36,209 nucleotides of DNA from Bacteroidales bacterium. GTDB lineage: Bacteria > Bacteroidota > Bacteroidia > Bacteroidales > P3. A program made the translations under genes and the position numbers. The first letter of the stretch is position 1; each line of letters opens with the position of its first letter. The stretch spans positions 1 through 36,209 of the forward strand of contig JAGAYN010000052.1 in NCBI GenBank assembly GCA_017940465.1, in the 5' to 3' direction. Below are positions 17,568-26,041 of the stretch, piece after piece. Below the pieces are notes generated by a model. It had not been told where the DNA came from. It ran no database searches and was given only the letters and a program-made list of their open reading frames with translations.

Positions 17568-20500
17568 CGGATGAGTGTGATGTCGCCCTTGAATTCGTTC
17601 TCCTCCCCGTTGTTGCAGCGGATGCGGCAGGTGTAGGTGTAGACGCCCGGCAGGCAGGGGGTGTTGCGGAAGGTGCCGTCCCAGCGGCAGTCGGAGGGGT
17701 TGTTGCACTCGAACACACACTGGCCCCAGCGGTTGAAGATGGCGATGTGCAATTCGGCCAGGATGCTGTTGGAGAGGTCTATCTCGTCGTTCACGCCGTC
17801 GCCGTTGGGGGTGAAGGCGTTGGGGATGACGAATTCGGGTGCGCCGCAGGAGATCATCTTGGCCCTGATGTGGACCGTGTCGCTGGACTTGCATCCGTTG
17901 TGCGAGACGTTCACGGTGTAGACGTTGAAGGTGTCGGCAGGCGTGGCGCGGGTGGCGGAGTCGTTGGGGGATTCCAGGTCGGTGTCGGGTTCCCAGCGGT
18001 AGCGGGCGCCCGGGATGGGGGTGGAGTGGAGGGTGACGCTGTTCCCATGGTAGATGTCAGTGGCGTCGGCCCAGGCGTGGAAGTGGTCCAGGGCGCGGTT
18101 ACGTTGCACGACGCTGGTGTCGCTGAAGGGGCACCCGTGGCGGTCGGTCAGGCTGAGGACGTAGGTCCCCTCGCAGAGGTTGGAGACAAGGGTGTCGCTG
18201 TAGCCCTCCTGGAGGATGCGTATCCAGGCGGTGCAGCTGTCGTGGCAGAGGGCCGGGGACTGGCTCTTGGTGTACTGCGGCATGGGCGGGTTGGGCACCC
18301 GGACGATGCCGTTGACCGAGCATCCATAGCCGGTGAGGGTATAGAGGGCGGCGATGCCTGCCGGCAGGGGTGCGTAGCGCAGCGTGTCGCCGTGGCGCGT
18401 GGGGGCGGGCATGGCGCTGTAGCCGCCGGTGAAGGTGGCCTGGACGGAGTCGGGGTGTATGCCCTGGCCCAGCACCAGCTCTATGGCCGCGTCGCTGTAG
18501 TCGTGGCACGAGGGCGGAGTGACAATCAGGGTGTCCAGCAGGTCGTAGGTATGCACCTCGAAGGTGTCCACCTCCGAACAGCCCGGAACGGAGATGCGCA
18601 TCAGGTAGGTGCCTGCCTGGGTGACGTAGGGATTGGCGATGGTGGGGTCACTGACCCCCTCGGTCATCCACTGGTAGGTGGCGCCGATTTGCGGTTGCAT
18701 GCCGATCTGGATGGAGGTGCCCTGGCAAGAGATGGAGGGGGTGAACGACTGGCCTTTGCCTATGACGTGCAGCGTGTGCCGCTGGGTGTCGGCTTCGGCG
18801 CAGCCGCCGGGGAGGTAGGCGATGAGGGTGACGGTGTAGATGCCGCCGTGCATATAGGTGTGCGAGGGGTTTCGGCTGGTGGAGTAGCCCCCGTCGCCGA
18901 AGTTCCAAAGGAACGAGGTGCCGCGGCCGGTGTTGCTGAAGTGCACATTGTAGGGCGCGCAGCCTGCAGTGGGAGGCACAAACTCGGCCACAGGGAAGTT
19001 GTCGGTGACGTTGAAGCGGAAGAGGGCGTTGTTGCAGTTGGCGGCATAGTTGGAGTCGCGCCATGCGCCGGCAGAGATGGGGAAGCCGTTGTAGCCGCCG
19101 CAGGAGGCGCAGACGGACTGGTAGAGGGTGGCCAGGCGGTCGAATCGCGACGTGCCGCCGTCCACATGGTCGCCTCCGCCGCGATAGTTGTTGTCCGGCC
19201 CGTCGTGCAACTCGCCGAAGAAGGTGGCATACTCCAGTTGGTTGGCATTCTCGTCGAGGGACAGGATGTAGAAGTCCTGCCCGTCGGTGGAGTCGCTCCA
19301 GGCGCCGGGGGTGGTCTCCATGCCGGCGGTGCCGGCGGTGTACCAGCGGTTGCTGCCGTAGCCCACGAAGTCGCGCCCCCATCCGGCGGCATAGACACGG
19401 TTGCAGATATCGGCCGCAAAGGCGGTGGGGGAGAGATTGACGCGCCCCGGGGTGCCGAAGGTGGTGCTCCACACCAGGCTGTCCAGCAGGGGATGCATGC
19501 GCATGAGGAGCATGCCGGAGTTGGGCACGCTGTAGCCGGCATTGTAGATGAAGGCGGCCCCTCCGGTAGGCTTAGTCTGCCCGAAAAGGAACACCTCGTC
19601 GTGTCTTCCGGTGCGGACGAAGTAGAGCTGGTCGTAGAGATTCATCCCCACATAGGTGGAGGCCATAAGCCGGTCGCCGTTGTAGGATATTTTGCTGACG
19701 AAGCCGTCGGCACCGCCGCCGCCATAGAGGGGTTGCCAGGCATGCTCGGTGGTGGGGAAGTTGCGGCTGTTGGTACCTCCGCAGACGAGGAGGTTGTATT
19801 CCGAATCGACATCGATGGAGTACACCGCGTCGTCGCCCGCGCCGCCCAGATAGGTGCTCCAGAGGAGGTTACGCAGGTTGTGGTCCAGCTTGAAGACCAC
19901 CCCGTCCTGCCCGCCGCCACGCTGGGGCTGCACACAGCCGGCGGTGACAGGGAAGTTGGCCGACATGGTGGTGGTACCGACATAGATGTTGTTGAGGTTG
20001 TCGGTGATGATCTCGCCACGCGCACCGTCGCCGTAGTTGTAGTAGAGCGAGTCGTTGCCCTGCATGGTGACGAGGATGTTGTTGTTATAGTAGTTCCGGT
20101 AATTGAGCCCGTCGTTGCCCGAGCCGCCAATATAGGTGGAGGCCAGCATCTGTGTGCCGTCGGCGCTGAGGCGGCTGACGAAGATGTCGCTGCCGTTGGG
20201 GTAGCGTATGGTGCTGGATTCGTAGTCGATCTGCTGCCCGCCGTTGAACTGTGTGCAGTAGGCGTCGGCGGTGACGGGGAAGTCGCCCGAGCCGGTGGTG
20301 CCGAAGATAAGAAGTTCGTCGAAGGAATTGACGAACATGCTGTGGGGCATGTCGGAGGAACTTCCGCCGAGGTAGGTGGCGAAGAGGCGCTGGCTCCCGA
20401 GGGTGTCGAACTTGAAGATGCCGATATCCACACCGCCGCCCGCGGCAGGCTGGTAGGCGCCGATGGAGGTGGGGTAGCCGATGGAGAAGACCAGTCCGGC

Positions 20501-21313
20501 GGTGTAGGAGTTCTTCTCCGAGTCGTAGGCGGCGGTGGTGCCCCAGTTGTCGGCCGTGGAGCCGGTGTAGGTGGAGAAGATGAGGAGGGGGTCGACGACG
20601 AGCTCCTTCCCGTGGTCGTAGGGCCCCAGGGCGATGCGGACGCCATCCTTCCCGATTTCCCAGCGCGCCGCGACGGGCACCTCGCGGCCTCCGTCAAGCT
20701 GGTAGACGTAGGGCTTGAGCTCCACGATGTCGCGCACCGTGGTCTTCACCAGCAGGTTGCCGTCGCGGTCGAGGGCGATCCCCTCGGTGCCTTCATAGGC
20801 CATGCAGATGGGCGAGGGGTCGGCTCCGGGGGCGACGATAAAGTTGTATTTCAACGCGTTGGAGGAACTGAAGAGGTCCAGGTCGATTCCCGGCCAGAGG
20901 CCGGCATAGTGCACCACGGAATAGGAACGCACGCGCGAGCGCCACCGCGAGGGGTCGCTGCCGAGGTAGTAGTTGCTGTAGCCCTCCTGGGGCTGCAGGC
21001 CGGAGGGGTTGGCGGCCGAGGCGCCGGGGAAGTGCATGCGGTAGGCGTGGTGCCGCACGGGGGCGGTCTGTGGGCCAGGGTGGGGGATGGGGGTGCGCAG
21101 GGCAACGGTGATGCCGTCGCTTTCGAGGAACACCGCGGCATTGTGGAGCTGCGCCTCGTAGCGCACGCGGCTGTCCCAATGGCCTGCGTTCTCCACAAAG
21201 GAGACCCTCGGCCCCGTGCCCAGCGTGTCGCGCTCGCGTCGCGCCTGCGCGTCGGCGAGCGTAAGCACGAGGAGCAGCACGAGGGCCATGCGTTTATATA
21301 TCCGGTTCTGCAT
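17564..21313 (-). CDS. Large type IX secretion cargo: SBBP-repeat, PKD and type B C-terminal sorting domain
   Basis: The 1249-residue protein has a signal peptide (residues 1-23, ending in ADAQA). The N-terminal 220 residues (FVENAGHWDSRVRYEAQL and after) match the domain that usually precedes SBBP beta-propellers. Residues about 245-700 carry repeated SBBP-like blades, for example STYLGGAGDDAVYSIDVD and ATYLGGSSSDMPHSMFV. A PKD domain lies near 775-830 (WNFGDGGYSTSRNPSHTY). Ig/SprB-like cysteine-rich repeats follow. The C-terminus (VIPNAFTPNGDGVNDEIDL to GDITLIR) is the gliding-motility-associated type B sorting domain, which directs export by the type IX system and attachment at the cell surface. 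This implies a T9SS elsewhere in the genome. Role probably adhesive or structural; the ligand is unknown. Confidence 0.93.
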   Translation of the reverse strand: MQNRIYKRMALVLLLVLTLADAQARRERDTLGTGPRVSFVENAGHWDSRVRYEAQLHNAAVFLESDGITVALRTPIPHPGPQTAPVRHHAYRMHFPGASAANPSGLQPQEGYSNYYLGSDPSRWRSRVRSYSVVHYAGLWPGIDLDLFSSSNALKYNFIVAPGADPSPICMAYEGTEGIALDRDGNLLVKTTVRDIVELKPYVYQLDGGREVPVAARWEIGKDGVRIALGPYDHGKELVVDPLLIFSTYTGSTADNWGTTAAYDSEKNSYTAGLVFSIGYPTSIGAYQPAAGGGVDIGIFKFDTLGSQRLFATYLGGSSSDMPHSMFVNSFDELLIFGTTGSGDFPVTADAYCTQFNGGQQIDYESSTIRYPNGSDIFVSRLSADGTQMLASTYIGGSGNDGLNYRNYYNNNILVTMQGNDSLYYNYGDGARGEIITDNLNNIYVGTTTMSANFPVTAGCVQPQRGGGQDGVVFKLDHNLRNLLWSTYLGGAGDDAVYSIDVDSEYNLLVCGGTNSRNFPTTEHAWQPLYGGGGADGFVSKISYNGDRLMASTYVGMNLYDQLYFVRTGRHDEVFLFGQTKPTGGAAFIYNAGYSVPNSGMLLMRMHPLLDSLVWSTTFGTPGRVNLSPTAFAADICNRVYAAGWGRDFVGYGSNRWYTAGTAGMETTPGAWSDSTDGQDFYILSLDENANQLEYATFFGELHDGPDNNYRGGGDHVDGGTSRFDRLATLYQSVCASCGGYNGFPISAGAWRDSNYAANCNNALFRFNVTDNFPVAEFVPPTAGCAPYNVHFSNTGRGTSFLWNFGDGGYSTSRNPSHTYMHGGIYTVTLIAYLPGGCAEADTQRHTLHVIGKGQSFTPSISCQGTSIQIGMQPQIGATYQWMTEGVSDPTIANPYVTQAGTYLMRISVPGCSEVDTFEVHTYDLLDTLIVTPPSCHDYSDAAIELVLGQGIHPDSVQATFTGGYSAMPAPTRHGDTLRYAPLPAGIAALYTLTGYGCSVNGIVRVPNPPMPQYTKSQSPALCHDSCTAWIRILQEGYSDTLVSNLCEGTYVLSLTDRHGCPFSDTSVVQRNRALDHFHAWADATDIYHGNSVTLHSTPIPGARYRWEPDTDLESPNDSATRATPADTFNVYTVNVSHNGCKSSDTVHIRAKMISCGAPEFVIPNAFTPNGDGVNDEIDLSNSILAELHIAIFNRWGQCVFECNNPSDCRWDGTFRNTPCLPGVYTYTCRIRCNNGEENEFKGDITLIR

Positions 21314-21339
21314 CTGTTTTTGGTATATGATTGGCGGTG

Positions 21340-21347
21340 CAAAGATA
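21340..21347 (-). promoter_or_regulatory. Promoter -7 element of the T9SS cargo gene
   Basis: It reads TATCTTTG followed by CACC on the minus strand, 26 bases before the ATG. The -33 position is not a good TTTG. Confidence 0.55.
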
Positions 21348-21378
21348 CAAACTTTTTTTGAATCGGCTGGGAAAAAAT

Positions 21379-21399
21379 GCCCTCCCGTCTGCGGAGGGC
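21379..21399 (-). terminator. Candidate terminator upstream of the T9SS cargo promoter
   Basis: A 7-bp stem (GCCCTCC at 21379-21385 with GGAGGGC at 21393-21399) is followed on the minus strand by ATTTTTT. It would stop read-through from the tRNA side before the cargo promoter. Confidence 0.55.
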
Positions 21400-21433
21400 T
21401 ACCCTGCGGCGCCTGTCCGGCGACGTTCCAGCA

Positions 21434-21545
21434 GGTATCCCCGGGGTATCCGGCAGGTACTTTCGAGGTCTGTTCTTTAACTGTTCTATAACTGTTCTAT
21501 AACTGTTCTTTAACCGCCCGTCGGTATCGGGTTGGTTTCCAGCAG
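21434..21545. repeat. Composite 11-bp-period array
   Basis: Ten units with an exact 11-base step begin at 21434 (GGTATCCCCGG), 21445, 21456, 21467, 21478, 21489, 21500, 21511, 21522 and 21533. The first three resemble the GGTAT units of the 77-bp element; the middle ones are TAACTGTTCTA or TAACTGTTCTT. It lies between the T9SS cargo promoter and the tRNA terminator. Confidence 0.82.
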
Positions 21546-21571
21546 GTTGAAAAATAGGGGGAATGGGCAAG

Positions 21572-21599
21572 AAAAAAGAGAAGGCCTGGGACCTTCTCT
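21572..21599 (-). terminator. Terminator of tRNA-Arg
   Basis: A perfect 8-bp stem (AGAGAAGG with CCTTCTCT, seven-base loop, 21577-21599) is followed on the minus strand by a run of six T. It lies four bases after the CCA end of the tRNA. Confidence 0.85.
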
Positions 21600-21602
21600 G
21601 GG

Positions 21603-21679
21603 TGGTGACTCCGGCAGGATTCAAACCTGCAACCTTCTGATCCGTAGTCAGATGCTCTATTCAGTTGAGCTACGGAGCC
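21603..21679 (-). tRNA. tRNA-Arg (anticodon ACG), CCA encoded
   Basis: The minus strand folds as a complete cloverleaf: acceptor GGCTCCG with CGGAGTC (one G-U), D stem GCTC/GAGC, anticodon stem TCTGA/TCAGA around loop CTACGGA giving anticodon ACG, and T stem GCAGG/CCTGC with TTTGAAT. The discriminator base is A and the CCA is encoded. ACG is read as ICG after deamination by TadA and decodes CGU, CGC and CGA. Confidence 0.97.
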
Positions 21680-21694
21680 TCTCGAATTCGGGTG

Positions 21695-21726
21695 CAAAAG
21701 TACTAACTTTTCAGATACTGGCCAAA
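21695..21726 (-). promoter_or_regulatory. tRNA-Arg promoter
   Basis: On the minus strand TTTG (21723-21726), 20 bases, then TACTTTTG (21695-21702) match the Bacteroidota -33/-7 pattern, 16 bases before the tRNA 5' end. Confidence 0.8.
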
Positions 21727-21811
21727 TTTTTTTTTCAAAAAGTGGCCCGCTATGGTTGCTAAATGCTGATTGACAAATTCTTAGGCTGGATTATTTTTTG
21801 CCTCCCAGGCG

Positions 21812-22336
21812 TCAGACAGCCGTCTTTCCATACACTTTGAGGTAGAGCAGGTCGCGTATTTCGGCGAATTCTTCGTCGTCGAGCTCGTATTTGGACATCA
21901 GTATCATCTCCACTTCCTGTCCGCCCGGGCGGTAGGGGGGCTGTGTGTAGGGTTGCGGGTTGCGGAAGAGGCCCATCGAGGCGTAGAACTCCACGCGGTG
22001 CTCGGACTCTTCGTTGTGCGGGGTCTCCACCTCGAGCACCACCTGCTCCTGCTGCTGCGAGAGGAAGTAGAGGAAGGCGGCCTTGCCGAGGCCCTGGTTG
22101 CGGAGCTCTTCGGCTATGGCAAAATGCTCGATATAAATGAGGTCGGGGAATGTCCAGTAGGTGAGTATGCCCACCGGTTCGTCGCCGTTCTCGGCGACCA
22201 GGAAACGGAATTGGCCGGCATCGCGCTGCCGGAGACTACTGAAGGGGGGGCGCTCCTGCTCGGGAAACGCCTCTTCAAACAGGTTTTGTGCAAAGTGCGA
22301 ATGGTCGCTTTCTGCAAGGGGGGTGAATGTAATCAT
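21812..22336 (-). CDS. GNAT-family N-acetyltransferase
   Basis: The 174-residue protein has the acetyl-CoA-binding pattern of the GNAT fold: strand 4 LIYIEHFAIAEELR and motif A RNQGLGKAAF (Q/RxxGxG/A) at about residues 98-108, followed by LEVETPHNEESEHRVEFYASMGL, the usual strand 5 and helix 4 region. The acceptor is unknown; members acetylate small amines, antibiotics or protein N-termini. The ATG directly follows the TAA of the sigma factor gene (no gap), so it is the last gene of a three-gene operon with the glycosyltransferase and sigma factor. Confidence 0.87.
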   Translation of the reverse strand: MITFTPLAESDHSHFAQNLFEEAFPEQERPPFSSLRQRDAGQFRFLVAENGDEPVGILTYWTFPDLIYIEHFAIAEELRNQGLGKAAFLYFLSQQQEQVVLEVETPHNEESEHRVEFYASMGLFRNPQPYTQPPYRPGGQEVEMILMSKYELDDEEFAEIRDLLYLKVYGKTAV

Positions 22337-22951
22337 TTATTGAATGAAATGGTTGTTTTCAAAGTTGATGCTTTTGCGCTTGGCTATGGCCGACAGCAGG
22401 CTCTTGGCGCGCGCCAGGCGCACCTTCACCGTGCCCATGGGCAGGTGCATCCGCTTGGCGATCTCCTCGTATGAGAGGTCCTCGTAGTAGCGCAGCTCCA
22501 CCATCTGGCGGTAGGGCTCCTTGAGCTGCGCCACCACCTCCTTCAGCGCCTCGTCGCGCTGCATGCGCATCAGGGCCTCCTCGGGGTTGGGCTGGCCGGA
22601 GGGAATCTGGTACTCGACGAAGTCGCCCTCGCCGTTGCGCTGCATCTCGTTCAGCGACACGGTGTCGGGCTGCCGCTTGCGCAGGTGGTCCAGGTAGGTG
22701 TTCACCCCGATGGAGTAGAGCCATGCCGAGAAGGAACCCGTCGGGGCATAGCGGTGCAGCTGGAGGAACGCCTTGCTGAAGGTCTCCACCGTCAGGTCGT
22801 CGGCCGTGGTGGTGTTGCGCGTCATGCGCAGCAGAAGCAGGTAGAGCGGACGGCGATAGGAAGCCATGAGAGAGGCATAGGCCCTGCCGCTCCCGTGGTC
22901 GCGGGCGTCGCAAACAAGCTGGTAGTCAAGCTGTCGCCGGTCTGTCGTCAT
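22337..22951 (-). CDS. ECF-type RNA polymerase sigma factor
   Basis: The 204-residue protein has sigma-70 region 2 at about residues 25-95 (RAYASLMASYRRPLYLLLLR, DDLTVETFSKAFLQLHRY, FSAWLYSIGVNTYLDHLRKR) and region 4 at about 130-190 (YRQMVELRYYEDLSYEEIAK, LPMGTVKVRLARAKSLL), with no region 3, as in group IV sigma factors. A GTG at 22963 directly after the upstream stop would add four residues; ATG 22951 is preferred. No anti-sigma gene is adjacent, which separates it from FecIR-type pairs. This type (beside a glycosyltransferase) resembles the widely conserved, anti-sigma-less Bacteroidales ECF factors. Its targets cannot be read here. Confidence 0.92.
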   Translation of the reverse strand: MTTDRRQLDYQLVCDARDHGSGRAYASLMASYRRPLYLLLLRMTRNTTTADDLTVETFSKAFLQLHRYAPTGSFSAWLYSIGVNTYLDHLRKRQPDTVSLNEMQRNGEGDFVEYQIPSGQPNPEEALMRMQRDEALKEVVAQLKEPYRQMVELRYYEDLSYEEIAKRMHLPMGTVKVRLARAKSLLSAIAKRKSINFENNHFIQ

Positions 22952-22963
22952 CGTCGTGTCCAC

Positions 22964-24157
22964 CTATTTCTTGAATTTTCTGTTGCTATGTAACGGCGTA
23001 AGTATCAAAATAGTATTTGCAACGATAAAATATATCTCCAGCAGCGGCGCCGCCAGGTAGACCAGCCCGGCGTCGAACCGCCGCGAGGGCTGCCACAGCG
23101 CCACAATCTGCCACGCCCACTTCAGCAGCACCAGCAGCAGCACCAGCCCCCACGGACCCCGTAGCATCAGGTAGGCCGCTGCGGCGTAGAACAGCAGGTT
23201 GCCCACCGGCAGGAGGTGCTCCGCAAGGCGGCTCCCCACGCTGTGGCGGTTGCGGGTGGCCACCCGGTCCAGCCGCAGCTGGTGCCACTGCGCGAAGCTG
23301 CCCTTCGGCTCGGTGGTCAGCAACGCGTCCTCGCCGATGCACACGGCGGTGTTCTTCCGGTCGGCGTTGTGGTAGACAAACAGGTCGTCCGAACCCGTCG
23401 CAATGTCGTAATGGCTGATGAAGGCACCCCGCTTGAAGAAGAACTGGCGCCTATAGCTGAGGTTGCGGCCCGAACCGGTGTAGGGGTGCCCCAGCAGGGC
23501 GCTGCCCAGGTAGTGGCAGCTGTAGGCCAGGTTGTCGTACTGCTGCATCGCGCCCAGCAGCGTCTTTGTACGCTTCAGCCCGCAGTAGCCCAGCACAATC
23601 TGCGTCTCGCGCGTCATGTAGCCCTTCACCATGCCCCGCAGCCACTGCATGTTCTTCGGCATGCAGTCCGGGTCGGCCAGCAGCACAATGTCGTTCTTGG
23701 CACTCTTGATGCCGATGGAAAGCGGGTACTTCTTCCCCTGGAAGAGGTTCACATCCTCGTGGAGGGCCACCCCCTCGCGCACCGAGATATTGCCCACGAA
23801 GGGCACTGCCTTCAGGTGGGGATAGTAGTCCTTGAGGAGCTTCAGCACGCTCGGCGTGTCGTCCTTGCTCAGGTAGTCCACCACCACTACCTCGAAGTCT
23901 GGATAGTCCTGCTCCAGCAGGTACACCAGGTTCTCCCTCAGCCAGTTGGCATCGTTGCACGCCGTGAGCACCACCGACACCGGCGGCGTGCCCCCCAGGC
24001 TCTGCGGCGTCTCGCCCGGTTTCTCCTTCAGCTTCCAGCGCCCCACACGGAAGTGGAAAAGCCCGTAGTAAAGGCATAGAATGGCCATCGTCACCACCAG
24101 GGTCACTGCGGCCGCAAGGGTGTGACTATTAGTGAGAAATGCAGAAAAATCAAACAT
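22964..24157 (-). CDS. Membrane-anchored family 2 glycosyltransferase
   Basis: The 397-residue protein has one N-terminal membrane helix (about residues 12-35), then a GT-A catalytic domain: VSVVLTACNDANWLRENLVY, VVVVDYLSKDDTPSVLKLLK, the metal-binding LLADPDCMP (DxD-like) near 187, and the acceptor region SGRNLSYRR. A later HQLRLDRVATRNRH segment resembles the QxxRW-type site of processive enzymes but is not an exact match. Two or three C-terminal membrane helices follow. It likely transfers a sugar to a lipid or nascent glycan at the inner membrane; the sugar is not predictable. ATG 24157 is 23 bases downstream of a TAATTTTG element. Confidence 0.9.
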   Translation of the reverse strand: MFDFSAFLTNSHTLAAAVTLVVTMAILCLYYGLFHFRVGRWKLKEKPGETPQSLGGTPPVSVVLTACNDANWLRENLVYLLEQDYPDFEVVVVDYLSKDDTPSVLKLLKDYYPHLKAVPFVGNISVREGVALHEDVNLFQGKKYPLSIGIKSAKNDIVLLADPDCMPKNMQWLRGMVKGYMTRETQIVLGYCGLKRTKTLLGAMQQYDNLAYSCHYLGSALLGHPYTGSGRNLSYRRQFFFKRGAFISHYDIATGSDDLFVYHNADRKNTAVCIGEDALLTTEPKGSFAQWHQLRLDRVATRNRHSVGSRLAEHLLPVGNLLFYAAAAYLMLRGPWGLVLLLVLLKWAWQIVALWQPSRRFDAGLVYLAAPLLEIYFIVANTILILTPLHSNRKFKK

Positions 24158-24179
24158 CTTGTCACTCGTTTTTGAGAGA

Positions 24180-24187
24180 CAAAATTA
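24180..24187 (-). promoter_or_regulatory. Candidate -7 element for the glycosyltransferase operon
   Basis: It reads TAATTTTG on the minus strand, 22 bases before the ATG. No TTTG is present at the -33 spacing, so it is a moderate call. Confidence 0.45.
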
Positions 24188-24281
24188 CTCAAAAGCCGCT
24201 GTTCGCGCACGCGTGTACCTATAAAAATATCAACAAGAAATCAACATCCCGCCCCGCAGGAACCGGCCTTACGCCCCGCCC

Positions 24282-25163
24282 CTACAGCCCGAAATCTTCT
24301 TTCAATCGGAGGGCGAATGCAGTGGCGCCTGGGCGGTTGAGGTGGGTCTGGTCGGAGAAGAGCGTGTCGGGGAACCGGTCGTCATTCAGGTAGCAGCGGT
24401 ATTCCACCGTGGGCCACTCGGCAGCCACCTCGTCCATCAACCGCTGCAGGCGGCTGTCGCAGTCGCCGTGGTCGGCACGGTAGGTGCTGTTGCAGGGGCA
24501 GGTAACCACGATGAGCCGCACCCCATGCTCGCCACACACCTTGGCCATGCGTAGCAGGGATGCCTTCACCATCGGCTCGCAGCCAGGGGCGGTGGTAACG
24601 TTTCTTCGTTCGGAATAGGCATTGCCCAGCGAGATGAACCCAAGCGAGTCCCAGTTCTCGTAGGCATGTAACGCTTGGAAGGATAACATGTGTTCCAAAT
24701 AGGTGTGCATGTATTTGATGCTGCGCAGCAGCCCTTTTAGCTCTTGCGGAGGATCAATGTCCAGAAAGCTTTTGTACTGGAATATCTTCTCGTATCGCGC
24801 CTCATCGTTGCAAAATATTGCGCCGGCCTCGTATTCACACAGCAACGGGAAGATTACGGCTTTGAGGTTGGGCATCTGTGGCACATACCGTTGCAGCAGT
24901 TGCGCGTCGTAGTGGCTGATGCGAGCGCTGATGGCCATGTTGAAAGCGCTGTCGAAAACTGCGGGATTTACACCGGAAACAAACTGCGAGTGCCCAACCA
25001 GCAGCACTGCGATGTCGGCCGTGTGGTTCTCGACGTAGTTCCGTTTGTAGGTGTATTCATTTGTTGCCAAAGGCTTGACGAATGGAAGCGCGACCACCGC
25101 AATAGCCGAGCCAATGAGTAGCGTTGTCAGTATATCCTTTATAAACAGTTTAATCATAATCAT
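24282..25163 (-). CDS. SGNH-like membrane-anchored protein, second of a tandem pair
   Basis: The 293-residue protein has one N-terminal membrane helix (about 10-30) and an extracytoplasmic domain. VLLVGHSQFVSG (S59) occupies the nucleophile block of SGNH/GDSL-like enzymes and FSDQTHLNRPGATAF (D271, H274) the Asp-x-x-His block; VTCPCNSTY lies between. This matches the AlgJ/AlgX/DltD-like accessory enzymes that work with MBOAT acyltransferases to transfer acetyl groups to a polysaccharide. It is clearly paralogous to the gene just upstream (shared GHS, QMPN, TNGIRLIV-like and THLN blocks). ATG 25157 is an alternative start and aligns better with the paralog. Acyl-transfer activity and substrate are inferred. 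Confidence 0.75.
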   Translation of the reverse strand: MIMIKLFIKDILTTLLIGSAIAVVALPFVKPLATNEYTYKRNYVENHTADIAVLLVGHSQFVSGVNPAVFDSAFNMAISARISHYDAQLLQRYVPQMPNLKAVIFPLLCEYEAGAIFCNDEARYEKIFQYKSFLDIDPPQELKGLLRSIKYMHTYLEHMLSFQALHAYENWDSLGFISLGNAYSERRNVTTAPGCEPMVKASLLRMAKVCGEHGVRLIVVTCPCNSTYRADHGDCDSRLQRLMDEVAAEWPTVEYRCYLNDDRFPDTLFSDQTHLNRPGATAFALRLKEDFGL

Positions 25164-25164
25164 T

Positions 25165-26031
25165 CTACAAGTTAAAGTCTTCTCTTACCCGTTGTGCAAA
25201 CAAGGTTGCGCCAGTGTGGTTAAGGTGGGTCCAGTCGCGGTAAAGGGTGTCATCGCGGAAATCGAGGTCATACATATAGTTGTGATATAGGATATGATGA
25301 TTTTTGCATACTTCGCTAATCACAGCATCCATGCGGTTCACCCCGGCCTCGGTTACGTGATCGAGGAATAGGTTACTTTGTGGTGCTGCCAGTACTATCA
25401 GGCGTATGCCATTGTTTTCGCATATCTTGGATACCTCTTCCAAGTAGCGGATGACTGCTGTATCTTCAGACTGGGTTGTGAGGATATGAGTTTCAATCTC
25501 GCTCATAGTTTGAGGCGTAGACCAGTCAATCACGTATCCTAAGGAGTCTACGTTGAAATGGTCAGACTGATATTTCCTATAGTGAGGTATCCAGCGAATG
25601 GGGCGTTTGAAACAATCGGCATATTCAGGTGGCGGCTGTAGGTTCCAGTTGAGATAGTAGTCCTCGAACAGTCCCTGCCGGAAACGTTCTTTGAAGAAGT
25701 CGTTGTCAGATAGCCGGTAACGCAAGGGGTAGATTATTGTTTTTACGTTGGGCATCTGCGGCAAGTATTGGCGCAGGATTTCTATATCATAGTAAAACGG
25801 GCGTCCTGCGGAGGATAGATTGAATGCGCTGTCGCCGAGTTGATGTGGGTTGAGTCCATTCTCGAAGTGTGAATGCCCCATGATTAGGGTTTTGATTTGT
25901 GCACCGTGATGGACGACATAGTGGTGTTTATAGCCTATGTTGCTGTTATATTCAGGTGCTCTTGGTAGTAGCATGAACATAAGCCCTATAGCTATAACAA
26001 CCATTATGCAGTCCCTCAGGAATAGCTTCAT
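25165..26031 (-). CDS. SGNH-like membrane-anchored protein, first of a tandem pair
   Basis: The 288-residue protein starts MKLFLRDCIMVVIAIGLMFM with a membrane anchor. LIMGHSHFENGLNP (S54) is the nucleophile block and YRDWTHLNHTGATLF (D266, H269) the Asp-His block of an SGNH-like enzyme. ICENNGIRLIVLAAP matches a similar stretch in its neighbour. Together with the adjacent MBOAT gene this suggests an O-acetylation system for a cell-surface glycan. It begins ten bases after the MBOAT stop and ends two bases before the next start. Its DNA is visibly AT-richer than the flanking genes, suggesting different ancestry or faster change. Confidence 0.75.
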   Translation of the reverse strand: MKLFLRDCIMVVIAIGLMFMLLPRAPEYNSNIGYKHHYVVHHGAQIKTLIMGHSHFENGLNPHQLGDSAFNLSSAGRPFYYDIEILRQYLPQMPNVKTIIYPLRYRLSDNDFFKERFRQGLFEDYYLNWNLQPPPEYADCFKRPIRWIPHYRKYQSDHFNVDSLGYVIDWSTPQTMSEIETHILTTQSEDTAVIRYLEEVSKICENNGIRLIVLAAPQSNLFLDHVTEAGVNRMDAVISEVCKNHHILYHNYMYDLDFRDDTLYRDWTHLNHTGATLFAQRVREDFNL

Positions 26032-26041
26032 GCGGGCAAGG

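Noticed and set aside
17516-21361. A 1281-residue open frame on the plus strand opposite the T9SS cargo gene
   Set aside because: It is exactly antisense to a gene with clear domains, rich in Gly/Val/Ala/His/Asp as expected from GC-rich shadow frames, and has no recognisable domain.
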